This document shows, piece after piece, positions 1 through 9,300 of a DNA stretch of 64,000 bases; position 1 is the stretch's first letter, and every line of letters begins with the position of its first letter. The notes under the pieces are model-generated. The model ran no database searches. It was not told the DNA's origin and worked only from the letters and a program-made list of their open reading frames with translations. Position numbers and translations under genes: made by a program. The DNA lies in contig NZ_PJND01000010.1 of NCBI RefSeq assembly GCF_002846575.1, positions 186,001 to 250,000 on the forward strand, read 5' to 3'. This DNA is from Flavobacterium lindanitolerans (lineage in GTDB: Bacteria > Bacteroidota > Bacteroidia > Flavobacteriales > Flavobacteriaceae).

Positions 1-196
1 TACCAATATGGGCATTTGTTGCCACCATAATTTGGCCAAAATAGGACGGGTCTGTGAAAATTTCCTGATAGCCTGTCATTCCTGTATTAAAGCAGACTTC
101 GCCAAAAGTAGTTCCTTCTATACCTATAGATTTCCCGTAAAAGATGGTTCCATCACTAAGAAGGAGAATTGCTTTTTGTCGTGTTGTGTATTTCAT
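1..196 (-). CDS. carA: Carbamoyl-phosphate synthase small subunit, N-terminal part
   Basis: Only the first 65 codons are in the window; the gene runs off the left edge. The reading begins [17 protein letters not shown] and continues through [21 protein letters not shown] and TDPSYFGQI, the conserved N-terminal pattern of CarA, the glutaminase subunit that supplies ammonia to CarB for carbamoyl phosphate (pyrimidine and arginine synthesis). The catalytic Cys-His-Glu residues lie beyond the edge. The ATG at 196 is the only good start. It follows the terminator of the ribosomal cluster by about 100 nt and has a candidate promoter of its own, so it is probably a separate transcription unit. Confidence 0.9.
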   Translation of the reverse strand, partial: MKYTTRQKAILLLSDGTIFYGKSIGIEGTTFGEVCFNTGMTGYQEIFTDPSYFGQIMVATNAHIG

Positions 197-234
197 TTTT
201 TATTGTTGTGTTGTGTAGTTATGGAATGCGGTTG

Positions 235-265
235 CAAATTTAATTCAATTTTAGAGTTTCTAAAA
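235..265 (-). promoter_or_regulatory. Candidate promoter for carA
   Basis: On the minus strand TAAATTTG (242 to 235) matches the Bacteroidota -7 consensus TAnnTTTG exactly. Nineteen nucleotides upstream is only TTTT (265-262) in place of TTTG, so the -33 element is weak. It lies between the upstream terminator and the carA ATG, which is where a promoter is needed. Confidence 0.45.
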
Positions 266-297
266 ATTTATTTCTCGATAGACCATTTTCAAACGGC

Positions 298-337
298 AAA
301 AAAAAAGGATAAACTATAATAGCTTATCCTTTTTTTA
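298..337 (-). terminator. Intrinsic terminator after rplQ
   Basis: GGATAA (307-312) pairs with TTATCC (324-329) and the flanking A and T runs extend the stem to about 13 bp. On the minus strand the hairpin ends in a run of T. It lies just past the rplQ stop and marks the end of the ribosomal cluster; the symmetric A/T tracts would let it work in both directions. Confidence 0.8.
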
Positions 338-358
338 TTTATGAAATGAATTTCTTCA

Positions 359-874
359 TTATTCAGCAGCATCAGTAGAAGTTTCTGCAGCCGGTGCAGC
401 TGGAGTTTCAACTTTTGGAGCCTCTTCGACAGCAGTTTCTTCTGCTTTCTTAGTAGACTTACCACCACGACGGCTTTTCGCTTTTTTAACTTCTTTTTTA
501 CCTCCGTTGTATAGTTCGTTGAAATCAACTAGTTCGATCATCGCCATATCAGCGTTATCTCCTAAACGATTTCCAAGTTTGATGATACGAGTGTATCCAC
601 CTGGACGATCTCCAACTTTTGCAGCAACATCTCTGAAAAGGTCAGTTACAGCATACTTATTTTTAAGGTAAGAAAAAACAATACGTCTGTTATGAGTAGT
701 GTCTTCTTTTGATTTAGTAATCAAAGGCTCAACATATTGTTTAAGCGCTTTAGCTTTAGCAACAGTAGTGTTAATACGTTTGTGTTCGATTAGAGAACAA
801 GCCATATTAGACAACATAGCTTTTCTGTGCGATGCCTGTCTGCTTAAGTGATTGATTTTTTTTCCGTGTCTCAT
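359..874 (-). CDS. rplQ: 50S ribosomal protein L17
   Basis: The conserved L17 core covers about residues 1-120: [12 protein letters not shown], the [20 protein letters not shown] helix and the [13 protein letters not shown] segment. It sits near the exit of the peptide tunnel on the 50S subunit. At 171 residues it is some 40-50 longer than the E. coli protein. The extra C-terminus is first basic ([14 protein letters not shown]) and then rich in Ala, Glu, Pro and Thr, so probably disordered; such tails are common in Bacteroidota L17. It is the last gene of the cluster, 39 nt after rpoA, as in the classical alpha operon. Confidence 0.97.
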   Translation of the reverse strand: MRHGKKINHLSRQASHRKAMLSNMACSLIEHKRINTTVAKAKALKQYVEPLITKSKEDTTHNRRIVFSYLKNKYAVTDLFRDVAAKVGDRPGGYTRIIKLGNRLGDNADMAMIELVDFNELYNGGKKEVKKAKSRRGGKSTKKAEETAVEEAPKVETPAAPAAETSTDAAE

Positions 875-913
875 TGCTATTGAAATTTAATCTCGAACGA
901 ATTCGGGATTAGA

Positions 914-1906
914 TTATTCTTTATCTAATTTATACTTTGTTAAATCCATTCCGAAATGTAAATTTTTCACTGCAACAAGCTCATCAAGCTCAGTTAATGA
1001 TTTTTTACCGAAATTACGGAACTTCATTAAGTCATTCTTATTGAAAGATACTAGATCTCCGAGTGTATCAACTTCAGCCGCTTTCAAGCAATTTAAAGCT
1101 CTAACAGACAAATCCATATCAACAAGCTTAGTTTTAAGCAATTGTCTCATGTGTAATGATTCTTCATCATAAGATTCTGTCTGAGCGATTTCATCAGCTT
1201 CAAGTGTTATTCTTTCATCAGAGAACAGCATGAAATGGTGAATCAAAACTTTAGCAGCTTCAGTAAGAGCATCTTTAGGATTGATAGATCCGTCAGTCTT
1301 GATTTCGAAAACTAGTTTTTCGTAATCTGTTTTTTGCTCAACACGGAAGTTCTCGATAGCATATTTCACGTTCTTTACCGGTGTAAAGATAGAATCCGTA
1401 AAAATAGTACCGATTGCAGCGTTTTGTTTTTTATTCTCTTCTGCAGGAACGTATCCTCTACCTTTTTCAATAGTCAACTCCATATTCAAGTTAACTTTGC
1501 TATCTAAGTTGCAGATAACCAATTCCGGGTTCAATACTTGGAAACCAGAAATAAATTTTTGAAAATCTCCAGCAGTAATCTGGTCTTTACCAGAAATTGA
1601 GATAGAAACAGATTCATTGTCTATATCTTCAATCTGACGCTTGAAACGTACTTGTTTAAGATTTAGGATGATTTCTGTAACGTCTTCCACTACTCCTGAA
1701 ATTGTAGAAAACTCGTGATCTACACCTTCGATACGAACAGATGTTATTGCATATCCTTCTAAAGCGGAAAGCAAGACTCGTCTAAGTGCATTACCAACAG
1801 TCAATCCGTAACCAGGTTCCAAAGGTCTGAATTCAAACTTACCTTCGAAATCGGTTGAATCGATCATGATAACTTTATCGGGCTTCTGAAAATTAAATAT
1901 TGCCAT
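914..1906 (-). CDS. rpoA: DNA-directed RNA polymerase subunit alpha
   Basis: This 330-residue protein has both alpha domains. The N-terminal assembly domain (about 1-230) carries [20 protein letters not shown], the dimerisation and beta-contact region. After a linker near residue 240 comes the C-terminal domain with [20 protein letters not shown] and [12 protein letters not shown], the helix-hairpin-helix surface that contacts UP elements and activators. It nucleates the polymerase alpha2-beta-beta' core. It lies between rpsD (19 nt upstream) and rplQ, the usual alpha-operon position that couples polymerase and ribosome synthesis. Confidence 0.98.
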   Translation of the reverse strand: MAIFNFQKPDKVIMIDSTDFEGKFEFRPLEPGYGLTVGNALRRVLLSALEGYAITSVRIEGVDHEFSTISGVVEDVTEIILNLKQVRFKRQIEDIDNESVSISISGKDQITAGDFQKFISGFQVLNPELVICNLDSKVNLNMELTIEKGRGYVPAEENKKQNAAIGTIFTDSIFTPVKNVKYAIENFRVEQKTDYEKLVFEIKTDGSINPKDALTEAAKVLIHHFMLFSDERITLEADEIAQTESYDEESLHMRQLLKTKLVDMDLSVRALNCLKAAEVDTLGDLVSFNKNDLMKFRNFGKKSLTELDELVAVKNLHFGMDLTKYKLDKE

Positions 1907-1925
1907 ATGTTCGACTAGTGTCTTA

Positions 1926-2531
1926 TTATTTGTTATACAACTCTACGATTAGTTGCTCTTTAATGTTTTCTGGGATTTGAAGTCTCGCTGGAACTGAAAC
2001 GAAAGTACCTTCTTTAAGGTCGTTGTTCCAAGTAATCCACTCGTAAACGTGACTTGAATTAGATAATGAACGCTCGATAGCTTCTAAAGATTTAGATTTT
2101 TCACGAACGGCAACTTTATCTCCAGGTTTCAAGTGATATGAAGGGATGTTTACAACTTCACCGTTAACAGTGATGTGTCTGTGAGAAACGATTTGACGTG
2201 CAGCTCTTCTTGATGGAGCGATTCCCATTCTGAAAACTACGTTATCAAGTCTTGCCTCACAAAGTTGTAAAAGAACTTCACCTGTTACTCCTTTAGTAGC
2301 AGAAGCTTTTTCGAATAAGTTTCTGAATTGTTTTTCCAAGATTCCATAAGAATACTTAGCTTTTTGCTTTTCCATTAACTGGATAGCGTATTCAGATTTC
2401 TTACCTCTTTTTTTAGCCAATCCGTGTTGTCCCGGTGGATAATTTCTTTTTTCGAAGGCTTTGTCATCTCCGAAGATTGCCTCGCCGAATTTACGAGCAA
2501 TTTTAGTTTTTGGACCAGTATATCTTGCCAT
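1926..2531 (-). CDS. rpsD: 30S ribosomal protein S4, zinc-free form
   Basis: A 201-residue S4: [20 protein letters not shown] at the N-terminus, the globular 16S-binding helices, then the S4 RNA-binding fold ([25 protein letters not shown], followed by [14 protein letters not shown]). S4 is a primary assembly protein and in other bacteria represses its own operon. The N-terminal region has no Cys cluster, so this is the C-minus type that needs no zinc. An 87-nt leader with a stem-loop separates it from rpsK, which suggests separate translational control at this gene. Confidence 0.97.
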   Translation of the reverse strand: MARYTGPKTKIARKFGEAIFGDDKAFEKRNYPPGQHGLAKKRGKKSEYAIQLMEKQKAKYSYGILEKQFRNLFEKASATKGVTGEVLLQLCEARLDNVVFRMGIAPSRRAARQIVSHRHITVNGEVVNIPSYHLKPGDKVAVREKSKSLEAIERSLSNSSHVYEWITWNNDLKEGTFVSVPARLQIPENIKEQLIVELYNK

Positions 2532-2546
2532 TTTAAAAATTAATTA

Positions 2547-2599
2547 AGGTAGAGATTATGAATTCAGGTCATATCCTCCGATAATCTTAGATTCTACCT
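2547..2599 (-). promoter_or_regulatory. Stem-loop in the rpsD leader
   Basis: AGGTAGA (2547-2553) pairs with TCTACCT (2593-2599), and the adjacent GATTAT (2554-2559) pairs with ATAATC (2581-2586). The result is a two-part stem with a 6-nt bulge, 16 nt before the rpsD ATG. The position suits an S4 feedback-binding site, but the fold does not have to be the known pseudoknot; that role is inferred. Confidence 0.5.
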
Positions 2600-2618
2600 A
2601 GTTATACTTAAATATTAA

Positions 2619-3002
2619 TTAAACTCTACGTCTTTTTGGAGGACGACATCCGTTGTGTGGCATTGGAGTAACGTCAATGATTTCTGTTACTTCAATTCCG
2701 CCGTTATGAATAGAACGGATAGCAGACTCACGTCCGTTACCTGGTCCTTTTACATAAACTTTCACTTTTTTAAGTCCAGCTTCTAACGCTACTTTGCTGC
2801 AATCTTCAGCTGCCATTTGAGCGGCATACGGAGTGTTCTTTTTAGAACCTCTGAATCCCATCTTACCTGCAGAAGACCAAGAAATAACTTCACCTTTTTT
2901 GTTAGTCAAAGAGATGATGATGTTGTTAAAAGTTGCATTAATATGAGCTTCGCCTGTTGATTCAACGATAACTTTACGTTTTTTTGTACTTGCCTTAGCC
3001 AT
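2619..3002 (-). CDS. rpsK: 30S ribosomal protein S11
   Basis: A 127-residue protein with the full S11 pattern: [55 protein letters not shown] and the basic end [19 protein letters not shown]11 lies on the platform of the 30S subunit close to the E site and the mRNA exit. The gene follows rpsM by 8 nt, indicating cotranscription, and is followed by the longer leader of rpsD. The length is normal for the family. Confidence 0.98.
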   Translation of the reverse strand: MAKASTKKRKVIVESTGEAHINATFNNIIISLTNKKGEVISWSSAGKMGFRGSKKNTPYAAQMAAEDCSKVALEAGLKKVKVYVKGPGNGRESAIRSIHNGGIEVTEIIDVTPMPHNGCRPPKRRRV

Positions 3003-3010
3003 ACTACTTA

Positions 3011-3385
3011 TTATTTAGTTGCCTTTTTCTTGTTAGCAACAGTTTTTCTTTTACCTTTTCTAGTTCTAGAGTTGTTTTTAGTTCTTTGTCCTCTTAATGG
3101 AAGACCAGATCTGTGACGAATTCCTCTATAACATCCGATATCCATCAAACGTTTGATGTTCAATGAAATTTCAGAACGCAATTCACCTTCAATTTTGAAG
3201 TAGGAAACTGCCTCACGGATAGCTCCGATTTCATCATCATTCCAATCTTGAACTTTAGTATCCTGGCTAACTTGAGCTTTTTCTAAAATCTCAATAGCTC
3301 TGCTTTTTCCTATCCCGAAGATATAAGTTAAAGCGATAACTCCTCTTTTGTTTTTAGGTATATCTACCCCTGCTATTCTTGCCAT
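3011..3385 (-). CDS. rpsM: 30S ribosomal protein S13
   Basis: This 124-residue protein opens with [20 protein letters not shown] and has the helix-two-turn-helix segment [14 protein letters not shown]. The C-terminus is the basic tail ([20 protein letters not shown], then [18 protein letters not shown]) that reaches to the P-site tRNA and forms bridges to the 50S. It begins the alpha-operon block, only 2 nt after the rpmJ stop, so no separate promoter is expected. Confidence 0.98.
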   Translation of the reverse strand: MARIAGVDIPKNKRGVIALTYIFGIGKSRAIEILEKAQVSQDTKVQDWNDDEIGAIREAVSYFKIEGELRSEISLNIKRLMDIGCYRGIRHRSGLPLRGQRTKNNSRTRKGKRKTVANKKKATK

Positions 3386-3387
3386 AA

Positions 3388-3504
3388 CTATCCTTGTCTT
3401 TGTTTAAATCTAGGATTCTTTTTATTAATAACGTACAATCTTCCTTTTCTTCGTACGATGATGCACTCGGCACTTCTTTTTTTAACTGATGCTCTTACTT
3501 TCAT
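3388..3504 (-). CDS. rpmJ: 50S ribosomal protein L36, zinc-free form
   Basis: A 38-codon gene read from the ATG at 3504: [20 protein letters not shown], then [18 protein letters not shown]. Both ends match L36 (MKVRASVKK and KQRQG). Zinc-binding L36 has three Cys and one His; here only Cys14 remains, the other three being replaced (Ser11, Asn27 and Phe33 in simple alignment). This is therefore a C-minus paralogue that needs no zinc. It sits between infA (10 nt) and rpsM (2 nt) as usual. Confidence 0.95.
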
Positions 3505-3514
3505 TTTAATAGCT

Positions 3515-3730
3515 TTAGTATCTATAAGTAATTCTTGCTTTTGACAAATCGTAAGGGCTCATTTCCAGCTTCACTTTATCGCCAGGCAATAATTTGATGT
3601 AATGCATACGCATTTTCCCAGAGATGTGAGCTATTACAATATGTCCATTTTCTAACTCTACACGGAACATCGCATTTGATAATGCTTCGATGATGGATCC
3701 GTCTTGTTCTATTGCTGATTGTTTTGCCAT
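3515..3730 (-). CDS. infA: Translation initiation factor IF-1
   Basis: A 71-residue single-domain protein with the IF-1 OB fold: [20 protein letters not shown], then [22 protein letters not shown] and a C-terminal [20 protein letters not shown]-1 occupies the 30S A site during initiation and helps IF-2 and IF-3. It follows secY by 5 nt. In many bacteria a methionine aminopeptidase gene (map) lies at this junction; it is absent here. Confidence 0.97.
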   Translation of the reverse strand: MAKQSAIEQDGSIIEALSNAMFRVELENGHIVIAHISGKMRMHYIKLLPGDKVKLEMSPYDLSKARITYRY

Positions 3731-3735
3731 AAAAA

Positions 3736-5088
3736 TTAAGCTACTGCTTTTCTATTTTTACCACTTTTCATCAAACCATCGTAATGCTTGTTCAACAAAT
3801 AAGAATTAATTTGCTGGATAGTATCACTTGCAACTCCAACCATAATCAATAACGATGTACCTCCGTAAAACAAAGCCCAGGATGGTTGTACATTCAAAAC
3901 AGTGACAACGATTGCTGGGAACACAGCAATCAAAGCAAGGAATAATGAACCTGGGAATGTGATGTAAGACATAATCTTATCTAAGAATTCTGAAGTTTCA
4001 GCACCAGGTTTGATTCCTGGGATAAAACCGCCGCTTCTTTTCAAATCATCTGCCATTTTATTTGTAGGTACTGTAATTGCGGTGTAAAAGTAAGTAAAAA
4101 CTATGATTAACAAGGCGAAAACCAAGTTATACTGCCATCCAAAAATATTCTGGAAAGCCGTACTAACTGAAGTAGCTGTTTCTGAGCTAGATAAACCAGC
4201 CAAAGCTGCAGGAATGAACATAATTGCCTGAGCAAAGATGATTGGCATAACTCCGGAAGCATTCAGCTTCAGAGGAATCCATTGTCTGTTTCCTGCCTGT
4301 TCGAATTCACCTGATACCGTACGGCGTGCATACTGTACCGGAATTTTTCGAACCGCCATAACTAATAGAACACAAGCTACGATGACGAGCAACCAAATTA
4401 TTACTTCGAAAACCAAAAGCATTGGACCACCGTTATTGTTTGTTACTCTGGTAGAGAATTCCTGGATGAATGCTTGTGGCATTCTCGCAATAATACCCAC
4501 CATAATCAATAACGATATACCGTTTCCGATTCCTTTATCTGTAATTTTTTCTCCAAGCCACATCGCGAAGATAGTACCTGAAACAAGTATTACAACAGAC
4601 AAGAACTGAAATGCAAAAGGTGAGATCAATCCTGGGTTCACATTAGAAAGGAAAGCTTCTCCCGGTAAAGTTCTGTAAAGGTTGAAAATATAACCCGGAG
4701 CCTGAACCAACGTAATTACGATAGTCAACCAACGCGTGATTTGATTCATTTTCTTTCTTCCGCTTTCACCGTCTTTTTGTAGCTTTTGAAGGTAAGGCAC
4801 AGCAATACCCATCAATTGAACTACGATAGATGCAGAGATATATGGCATGATACCTAATGCAAATACAGATGCCTGCGAAAACGCACCACCTGTAAATACA
4901 TCAATTAACCATCCGATTCCTTCTTTTGTTTGATCAGTAAGTCCATGTAACTTAGTCGCATCAATCCCTGGAAGCGTTACTTGTGCTCCAAAACGATACA
5001 CCAATAACAATCCAAGAGTAACTAAAATTCTGTTTTTTAGCTCTTCAATCTTCCAAACATTGCTTAACGATTCTATAAACTTCTTCAT
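3736..5088 (-). CDS. secY: Protein translocase channel subunit SecY
   Basis: A 450-residue polytopic membrane protein with about ten hydrophobic segments. It starts with [20 protein letters not shown] followed by TM1 ([19 protein letters not shown]). Recognisable SecY signatures are [14 protein letters not shown] in TM2, [12 protein letters not shown], and the cytosolic loops carrying RRTVSG and [16 protein letters not shown] that bind SecA and ribosomes. It forms the protein-conducting channel with SecE and SecG. The gene lies inside the spc block after rplO, which is conserved in most bacteria. Confidence 0.98.
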   Translation of the reverse strand: MKKFIESLSNVWKIEELKNRILVTLGLLLVYRFGAQVTLPGIDATKLHGLTDQTKEGIGWLIDVFTGGAFSQASVFALGIMPYISASIVVQLMGIAVPYLQKLQKDGESGRKKMNQITRWLTIVITLVQAPGYIFNLYRTLPGEAFLSNVNPGLISPFAFQFLSVVILVSGTIFAMWLGEKITDKGIGNGISLLIMVGIIARMPQAFIQEFSTRVTNNNGGPMLLVFEVIIWLLVIVACVLLVMAVRKIPVQYARRTVSGEFEQAGNRQWIPLKLNASGVMPIIFAQAIMFIPAALAGLSSSETATSVSTAFQNIFGWQYNLVFALLIIVFTYFYTAITVPTNKMADDLKRSGGFIPGIKPGAETSEFLDKIMSYITFPGSLFLALIAVFPAIVVTVLNVQPSWALFYGGTSLLIMVGVASDTIQQINSYLLNKHYDGLMKSGKNRKAVA

Positions 5089-5103
5089 CTTGATTATTAA
5101 GGA

Positions 5104-5559
5104 TTACAAAGTTACAGCTTCTCCTCCGGCAGCTTCGATAGCAGCTTTTGCAGTAGCAGTAAATTTATGTGCGGTTACCTTTAATTTAGCTTTTAATTCA
5201 CCTCTACCCAAAATCTTTACGATTTCGTTTTTAGTTGCCAAACGGTTAGCTACGAAAACTGTCATATCAACAGTGTTATCTGTAACAATGCCATTATCAA
5301 CCAAAGCTTGAAGCGTATCAAGGTTTACACCTTCGTATTCTTTACGATTGATGTTTTTAAAACCAAATTTAGGCACACGTCTTTGAAGTGGCATCTGACC
5401 TCCTTCAAAACCAATCTTTTTAGAGTAACCAGAACGAGACTTAGCTCCTTTGTGACCTCTTGCAGAAGTACCACCTTTTCCAGAACCTTCTCCTCTACCT
5501 AATCTTTTGTTTTGATTGTGTGTTGAGCCTTCAGCTGGCTGTAAGTTACTTAAATTCAT
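5104..5559 (-). CDS. rplO: 50S ribosomal protein L15
   Basis: This 151-residue protein has the Gly/Arg-rich N-terminal extension of L15 (GSTHNQNKRLGRGEGSGKGG, then TSARGHKGAKSRSGYSKK) that penetrates 23S rRNA, and a globular C-terminal domain ending in AIEAAGGEAVTL. It is a late assembly protein of the 50S subunit. Spacing is 12 nt from rpmD and 15 nt to secY. Length is normal. Confidence 0.97.
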   Translation of the reverse strand: MNLSNLQPAEGSTHNQNKRLGRGEGSGKGGTSARGHKGAKSRSGYSKKIGFEGGQMPLQRRVPKFGFKNINRKEYEGVNLDTLQALVDNGIVTDNTVDMTVFVANRLATKNEIVKILGRGELKAKLKVTAHKFTATAKAAIEAAGGEAVTL

Positions 5560-5571
5560 AACTATAATTTG

Positions 5572-5754
5572 TTATTTAGCTTCTTCAACAGAAACTAAGT
5601 GTTTTACTTTGTTTATCATCCCAAGGATAGCAGGATTTGACTCATGCTCCACAACTTGTCCCATTTTACGAAGACCTAAAGCTTCAAGACCTCTTTTTTG
5701 AGATAGAGGACAGTTGATTTTGCTTCTAACTTGTTTTACTAATAATTTTGCCAT
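5572..5754 (-). CDS. rpmD: 50S ribosomal protein L30
   Basis: A 60-residue protein. [20 protein letters not shown], then [31 protein letters not shown], is the complete L30 ferredoxin-like fold, including the GLRKM segment after the first helix. It belongs to the short bacterial form. It is flanked at 11-12 nt by rpsE and rplO. Confidence 0.96.
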   Translation of the reverse strand: MAKLLVKQVRSKINCPLSQKRGLEALGLRKMGQVVEHESNPAILGMINKVKHLVSVEEAK

Positions 5755-5765
5755 TTTTCCTTGAA

Positions 5766-6290
5766 TTAACCTTTAAAAACTTTCTCCAAAGAAACACCTC
5801 TCTGTTTTGCAACAGTATAAGCGCTTCTCATTTGCAATAAAGCATCAAAAGTTGCTTTTACCACGTTATGAGGGTTTGAAGAACCTTGAGATTTTGATAA
5901 TACGTCGTGAATACCTACTGATTCAAGAACTGAACGAACAGCTCCACCAGCGATAACTCCTGTACCATGAGATGCAGGCATCAAGAATACACGCGCTCCA
6001 CCAAATTTACCTTTTTGTTCGTGAGGAACAGTTTTGCTGCTCAATGGAATTTTCACAAGATTTTTCTTTGCATCTTCTACTGCTTTAGCAATAGCTTCAG
6101 AAACATCTTTAGATTTTCCAAGTCCATGTCCAACTACACCGTTCTCGTCACCTACAACTACAATTGCAGAAAATCCGAAAGCTCTACCACCCTTAGTAAC
6201 TTTAGTTACACGGTTTACACTCACCAAACGGTCCTTTAATTCAAGTCCACTTGGTTTTACTAACTCTACGTTTTTGTATTTATGATACAT
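5766..6290 (-). CDS. rpsE: 30S ribosomal protein S5
   Basis: A 174-residue protein with the double-stranded RNA-binding-like N-terminal domain ([20 protein letters not shown], then [20 protein letters not shown]) and the C-terminal domain [21 protein letters not shown]5 lies at the mRNA entry channel and affects fidelity. The VTKGGR loop, where spectinomycin-resistance changes fall in other bacteria, looks like wild type. The gene is 6 nt after rplR. Confidence 0.97.
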   Translation of the reverse strand: MYHKYKNVELVKPSGLELKDRLVSVNRVTKVTKGGRAFGFSAIVVVGDENGVVGHGLGKSKDVSEAIAKAVEDAKKNLVKIPLSSKTVPHEQKGKFGGARVFLMPASHGTGVIAGGAVRSVLESVGIHDVLSKSQGSSNPHNVVKATFDALLQMRSAYTVAKQRGVSLEKVFKG

Positions 6291-6296
6291 AATTTC

Positions 6297-6650
6297 TTAG
6301 AATTTAAGTCCAGCCGCTCTAGCGCCTTCTGCTAATGATTTAATACGACCGTGATATAGATATCCGCCTCTATCGAAGGTAACGGTTTCAATTCCGGCTT
6401 TCAACGCTTTTTCAGCTACCAGTTTTCCAACTGCTGCTGCAACTTCTACGTTTGTACCTTTAGTATCTACTTCTTTCTCTCTAGAGGAAGCAGCCAATAA
6501 AGTAACACCATTTACATCGTCTATGAGCTGTGCATAGATTTCTTTGTTACTTCTGAATACAGAAAGTCTTGGTTTAGCAGCAGTACCGCTTACGATTTTT
6601 CTGATTCTGAATTTAATTCTCTGTCTTCTTTCAGATTTTGTTAATGACAT
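6297..6650 (-). CDS. rplR: 50S ribosomal protein L18
   Basis: This 117-residue protein has the L18 pattern: a basic N-terminus ([20 protein letters not shown]) then [19 protein letters not shown] and the C-terminal [25 protein letters not shown]18 binds 5S rRNA and brings it with L5 to the central protuberance. It is placed between rplF (12 nt) and rpsE (6 nt). Confidence 0.97.
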   Translation of the reverse strand: MSLTKSERRQRIKFRIRKIVSGTAAKPRLSVFRSNKEIYAQLIDDVNGVTLLAASSREKEVDTKGTNVEVAAAVGKLVAEKALKAGIETVTFDRGGYLYHGRIKSLAEGARAAGLKF

Positions 6651-6662
6651 AATCTTTTATTT

Positions 6663-7205
6663 TTAAGCTGATTTACCTGCTTTTCTTCTTAATACTTCAC
6701 CAACAAACTTAACTCCTTTTCCTTTGTATGGCTCTGGCTTACGGAAACTTCTGATTTTCGCAGCTACCTGTCCTACAAGTTGTTTATCGAAAGATGTTAA
6801 TTTTACGATTGGGTTCTTACCTTTTTCAGAAACTGTCTCCAATTTTACTTCAGGAGCAATATCTAAAATGATATTGTGTGAAAATCCTAGAGCCAAATCA
6901 AGTTTTTGTCCTTGATTAGAAGCTCTGTAACCTACTCCAACCAATTCCAATTCCTTTGTAAAACCTTCAGATACACCAACAATCATGTTATTGATTAACG
7001 CTCTGTACAATCCGTGTTTTGCTCTCTCTTCTTTCTGATCAGATGCTCTTTCAACCTGAACTTGACCATCTTCAACTTTTACAGTAACATTAGAATATTC
7101 CTGAGTAAGCTGACCTAATTTTCCTTTTACCGTAATCACACCTTCAGCAACTTCAACAGTTACTCCGGCAGGGATTGCGATTGGGTTTTTTCCTATTCTT
7201 GACAT
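6663..7205 (-). CDS. rplF: 50S ribosomal protein L6
   Basis: A 180-residue protein formed of two repeated alpha/beta domains. It begins MSRIGKNPIAIPAGVTVEVA and has the C-terminal signature PEPYKGKGVKFVGEVLRRKAGK that binds helix 97 of 23S rRNA near the sarcin-ricin loop. The length is normal. It follows rpsH by 19 nt. Confidence 0.98.
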   Translation of the reverse strand: MSRIGKNPIAIPAGVTVEVAEGVITVKGKLGQLTQEYSNVTVKVEDGQVQVERASDQKEERAKHGLYRALINNMIVGVSEGFTKELELVGVGYRASNQGQKLDLALGFSHNIILDIAPEVKLETVSEKGKNPIVKLTSFDKQLVGQVAAKIRSFRKPEPYKGKGVKFVGEVLRRKAGKSA

Positions 7206-7224
7206 CTTAATAAGTCGTTTAAAA

Positions 7225-7623
7225 TTAGTATACGTAACAGATTACCTCTCCACCAATGTTCAATTGCTTAGCTTGTTTTCCAGTCATCAAACCTCTTGAT
7301 GTTGAAACAATAGCAATACCTAATCCGTTAAGGATTCTTGGAAGTTTAGCAGCACCTGCATATTTACGCAAACCTGGTTTACTAATTCTTTGGATATCTT
7401 TGATAACTGGCTCTTTAGTATCTTTATCATACTTCAAAGCAATTTTGATTGAACCCTGTACAGAGTTGTCCTCAAACTTGTAGCTCAAGATATATCCTTG
7501 ATCAAATAAAATCTTTGTGATTTCTTTTTTAAGATTAGAAGCAGGAATTTCAACGACTTTGTGGTTTGCAGCCACAGCGTTTCTAACTCTTGTCAAATAA
7601 TCCGCAATAGGATCTGTATACAT
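7225..7623 (-). CDS. rpsH: 30S ribosomal protein S8
   Basis: A 132-residue S8: DPIADYLTRVRNAVAANHKV at the N-terminus and the C-terminal RNA-binding motif STSRGLMTGKQAKQLNIGGE followed by VICYVY. S8 is a primary 16S binder and in E. coli the repressor of the spc operon. Here rpsH is the gene directly after the 153-nt gap with a long hairpin, so autoregulation could act at that point; this is inference. Confidence 0.97.
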   Translation of the reverse strand: MYTDPIADYLTRVRNAVAANHKVVEIPASNLKKEITKILFDQGYILSYKFEDNSVQGSIKIALKYDKDTKEPVIKDIQRISKPGLRKYAGAAKLPRILNGLGIAIVSTSRGLMTGKQAKQLNIGGEVICYVY

Positions 7624-7699
7624 ATAATTAAAATTGCGGTTTTGGTATTCGTCCCGGACTTTCCGGTAGAACCTGAAACCATTAAAACTTACTAATTAA

Positions 7700-7757
7700 T
7701 CGACAGATAGTTGCCGGTTCGCGGCAAAAATCCGGCAAACTTACAACTATCTGTCGA
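7700..7757 (-). promoter_or_regulatory. Long nested hairpin between rpsN and rpsH
   Basis: A perfect 14-bp inverted repeat (7700-7713 with 7744-7757, arm TCGACAGATAGTTG) encloses a second one, TTGCCGG (7711-7717) with CCGGCAA (7732-7738). The two share three bases, so full pairing of both is exclusive. It lies in the 153-nt gap before rpsH, where neighbouring gaps are 2-20 nt. No U-run follows directly, so simple termination is unlikely. It may be a control element or an inserted palindromic repeat. Confidence 0.6.
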
Positions 7758-7776
7758 GAAAACAAAATTTTTGATT

Positions 7777-8046
7777 TTACCAGCTGGCTTTTTTAACTCC
7801 TGGTATCAATCCTTGGTTAGCCATTTCACGGAAAGTTACACGTGAAATACCGAATTGACGCATATACCCTCTAGGTCTTCCAGTCAATTTGCAACGGTTG
7901 TGCAAACGAACAGGAGAAGCATTTTTCGGTAATTTTTGTAGGCCTTCATAATCTCCAGCTTCTAATAAAGCTTTTCTTTTTTCAGCATACTTAGCTACCG
8001 TTTTTTCTCTTTTTACCTCACGGGCTTTCATTGATTCTTTAGCCAT
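7777..8046 (-). CDS. rpsN: 30S ribosomal protein S14, zinc-free long form
   Basis: This is the long 89-residue S14. [20 protein letters not shown] leads into a helix, then [20 protein letters not shown] and [20 protein letters not shown] with the end PGVKKASW. Only one Cys is present, so the CXXC zinc ribbon of the short form is missing. S14 is a late protein of the 30S head. It follows rplE by 3 nt. Confidence 0.97.
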   Translation of the reverse strand: MAKESMKAREVKREKTVAKYAEKRKALLEAGDYEGLQKLPKNASPVRLHNRCKLTGRPRGYMRQFGISRVTFREMANQGLIPGVKKASW

Positions 8047-8049
8047 AAC

Positions 8050-8601
8050 TTAATTCTTTTTAAAAGGTAATCCTAATTCTGCTAATAATGACTTCGCTTC
8101 TTTATCTGTTTTTGCAGATGTTACAAAGGTAATATCCATACCAGAGATTTTGTTTACTTTGTCAATATCAATTTCAGGGAAAATGATTTGCTCCAAAACT
8201 CCAAGGTTGTAATTTCCTCTTCCATCAAAACCAGTAGCTTTGATTCCGCCGAAGTCTCTTACTCGAGGCAATGAAGATGTAATCAATCTGTCTAAGAATT
8301 CATACATTCTTTCGCCACGCAAAGTAACTTTTGCACCAATTGGCATTCCTTTTCTCAATTTGAATGACGCTACGTCTTTTTTAGATATAGTCGCTACTGC
8401 TTTTTGACCTGTAATTTTAGTCAACTCATCAACTGCATAATCGATAAGTTTTTTATCAGATACAGCAGCACCAACTCCGCGGCTCAAAACGATTTTTTCC
8501 AATTTAGGAACTTGCATTACATTTTTGTAACCAAATTCTTCTTTAAGAGCAGAGATAACTCTGTCCTTATACTCTTGTTTTAGTCTAGGTATATAAGCCA
8601 T
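8050..8601 (-). CDS. rplE: 50S ribosomal protein L5
   Basis: A 183-residue protein ([73 protein letters not shown]), full-length for L5. It binds 5S rRNA and contacts the P-site tRNA. I use the ATG at 8601; a GTG one codon upstream (8604) would overlap the rplX stop and is less likely. Spacing to rplX is 2 nt. Confidence 0.97.
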   Translation of the reverse strand: MAYIPRLKQEYKDRVISALKEEFGYKNVMQVPKLEKIVLSRGVGAAVSDKKLIDYAVDELTKITGQKAVATISKKDVASFKLRKGMPIGAKVTLRGERMYEFLDRLITSSLPRVRDFGGIKATGFDGRGNYNLGVLEQIIFPEIDIDKVNKISGMDITFVTSAKTDKEAKSLLAELGLPFKKN

Positions 8602-8603
8602 CA

Positions 8604-8918
8604 CTATAATACTTGATTAGATTTTTTTGAAAATCTTACTTTCTTATCTCCTTCTACTTTCACACCTGTTCTTGTAGCCTTTTTAGTCTTAGGATCTATA
8701 AGAGCAATGTTTGAGATATGAATTGGAGCTTCTTTCTTAACGATACCACCTTGAGGGTTTTTCGCACTTGGTTTCGTGTGTTTTGAAACCATGTTTACAC
8801 CTTCAACAATCGCTTTATTTTTTTCACGATCAACACGTAAAACCTTACCTTCAGCACCTTTATGGTCGCCAGCGATAACTTTTACTGTATCTCCTGATTT
8901 GATTTTTAGCTTTATCAT
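8604..8918 (-). CDS. rplX: 50S ribosomal protein L24
   Basis: A 104-residue protein with the N-terminal KOW motif ([20 protein letters not shown]) and the loop [20 protein letters not shown] characteristic of L24. It is one of the first proteins to bind 23S rRNA and lies at the tunnel exit. Placed between rplN (11 nt) and rplE (2 nt). Confidence 0.97.
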   Translation of the reverse strand: MIKLKIKSGDTVKVIAGDHKGAEGKVLRVDREKNKAIVEGVNMVSKHTKPSAKNPQGGIVKKEAPIHISNIALIDPKTKKATRTGVKVEGDKKVRFSKKSNQVL

Positions 8919-8929
8919 CTTGTAAATAA

Positions 8930-9298
8930 TTAAAGCACTTCTGGTGCTAATGATACAATCTTCATGAATTGTTTCTCACGAAGTTCTCTTGCTACTGGAC
9001 CAAAAACACGAGTTCCTCTCATTTCTCCTGCAGCATTCAAAAGAACACATGCATTGTCATCGAAACGGATATAAGAACCATCAGCTCTTCTCACTTCTTT
9101 TTTGGTACGTACAACAACTGCAGTTGAAACAGCTCCTTTTTTCACGTTTCCGTTTGGAGTTGCATCTTTGATAGATACTACAATCTTGTCACCAACAGAG
9201 GCATACCTTCTTTTGGTACCTCCTAAAACACGGATAGTTAAAACTTCTTTAGCTCCTGTGTTATCTGCTACTTTTAGTCTTGATTCTTGTTGTACCAT
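8930..9298 (-). CDS. rplN: 50S ribosomal protein L14
   Basis: This 122-residue protein is typical L14 from end to end: [60 protein letters not shown] and the final [16 protein letters not shown]. It forms part of the intersubunit surface and is where the silencing factor RsfS binds in other bacteria. It is 2 nt from rpsQ. Confidence 0.98.
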
Positions 9299-9300
9299 AA

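Noticed and set aside
289..528. Lys/Leu-rich 79-residue frame overlapping rplQ
   Set aside because: It is the rplQ tail read in another frame; composition mirrors the Lys/Ala/Glu-rich tail.
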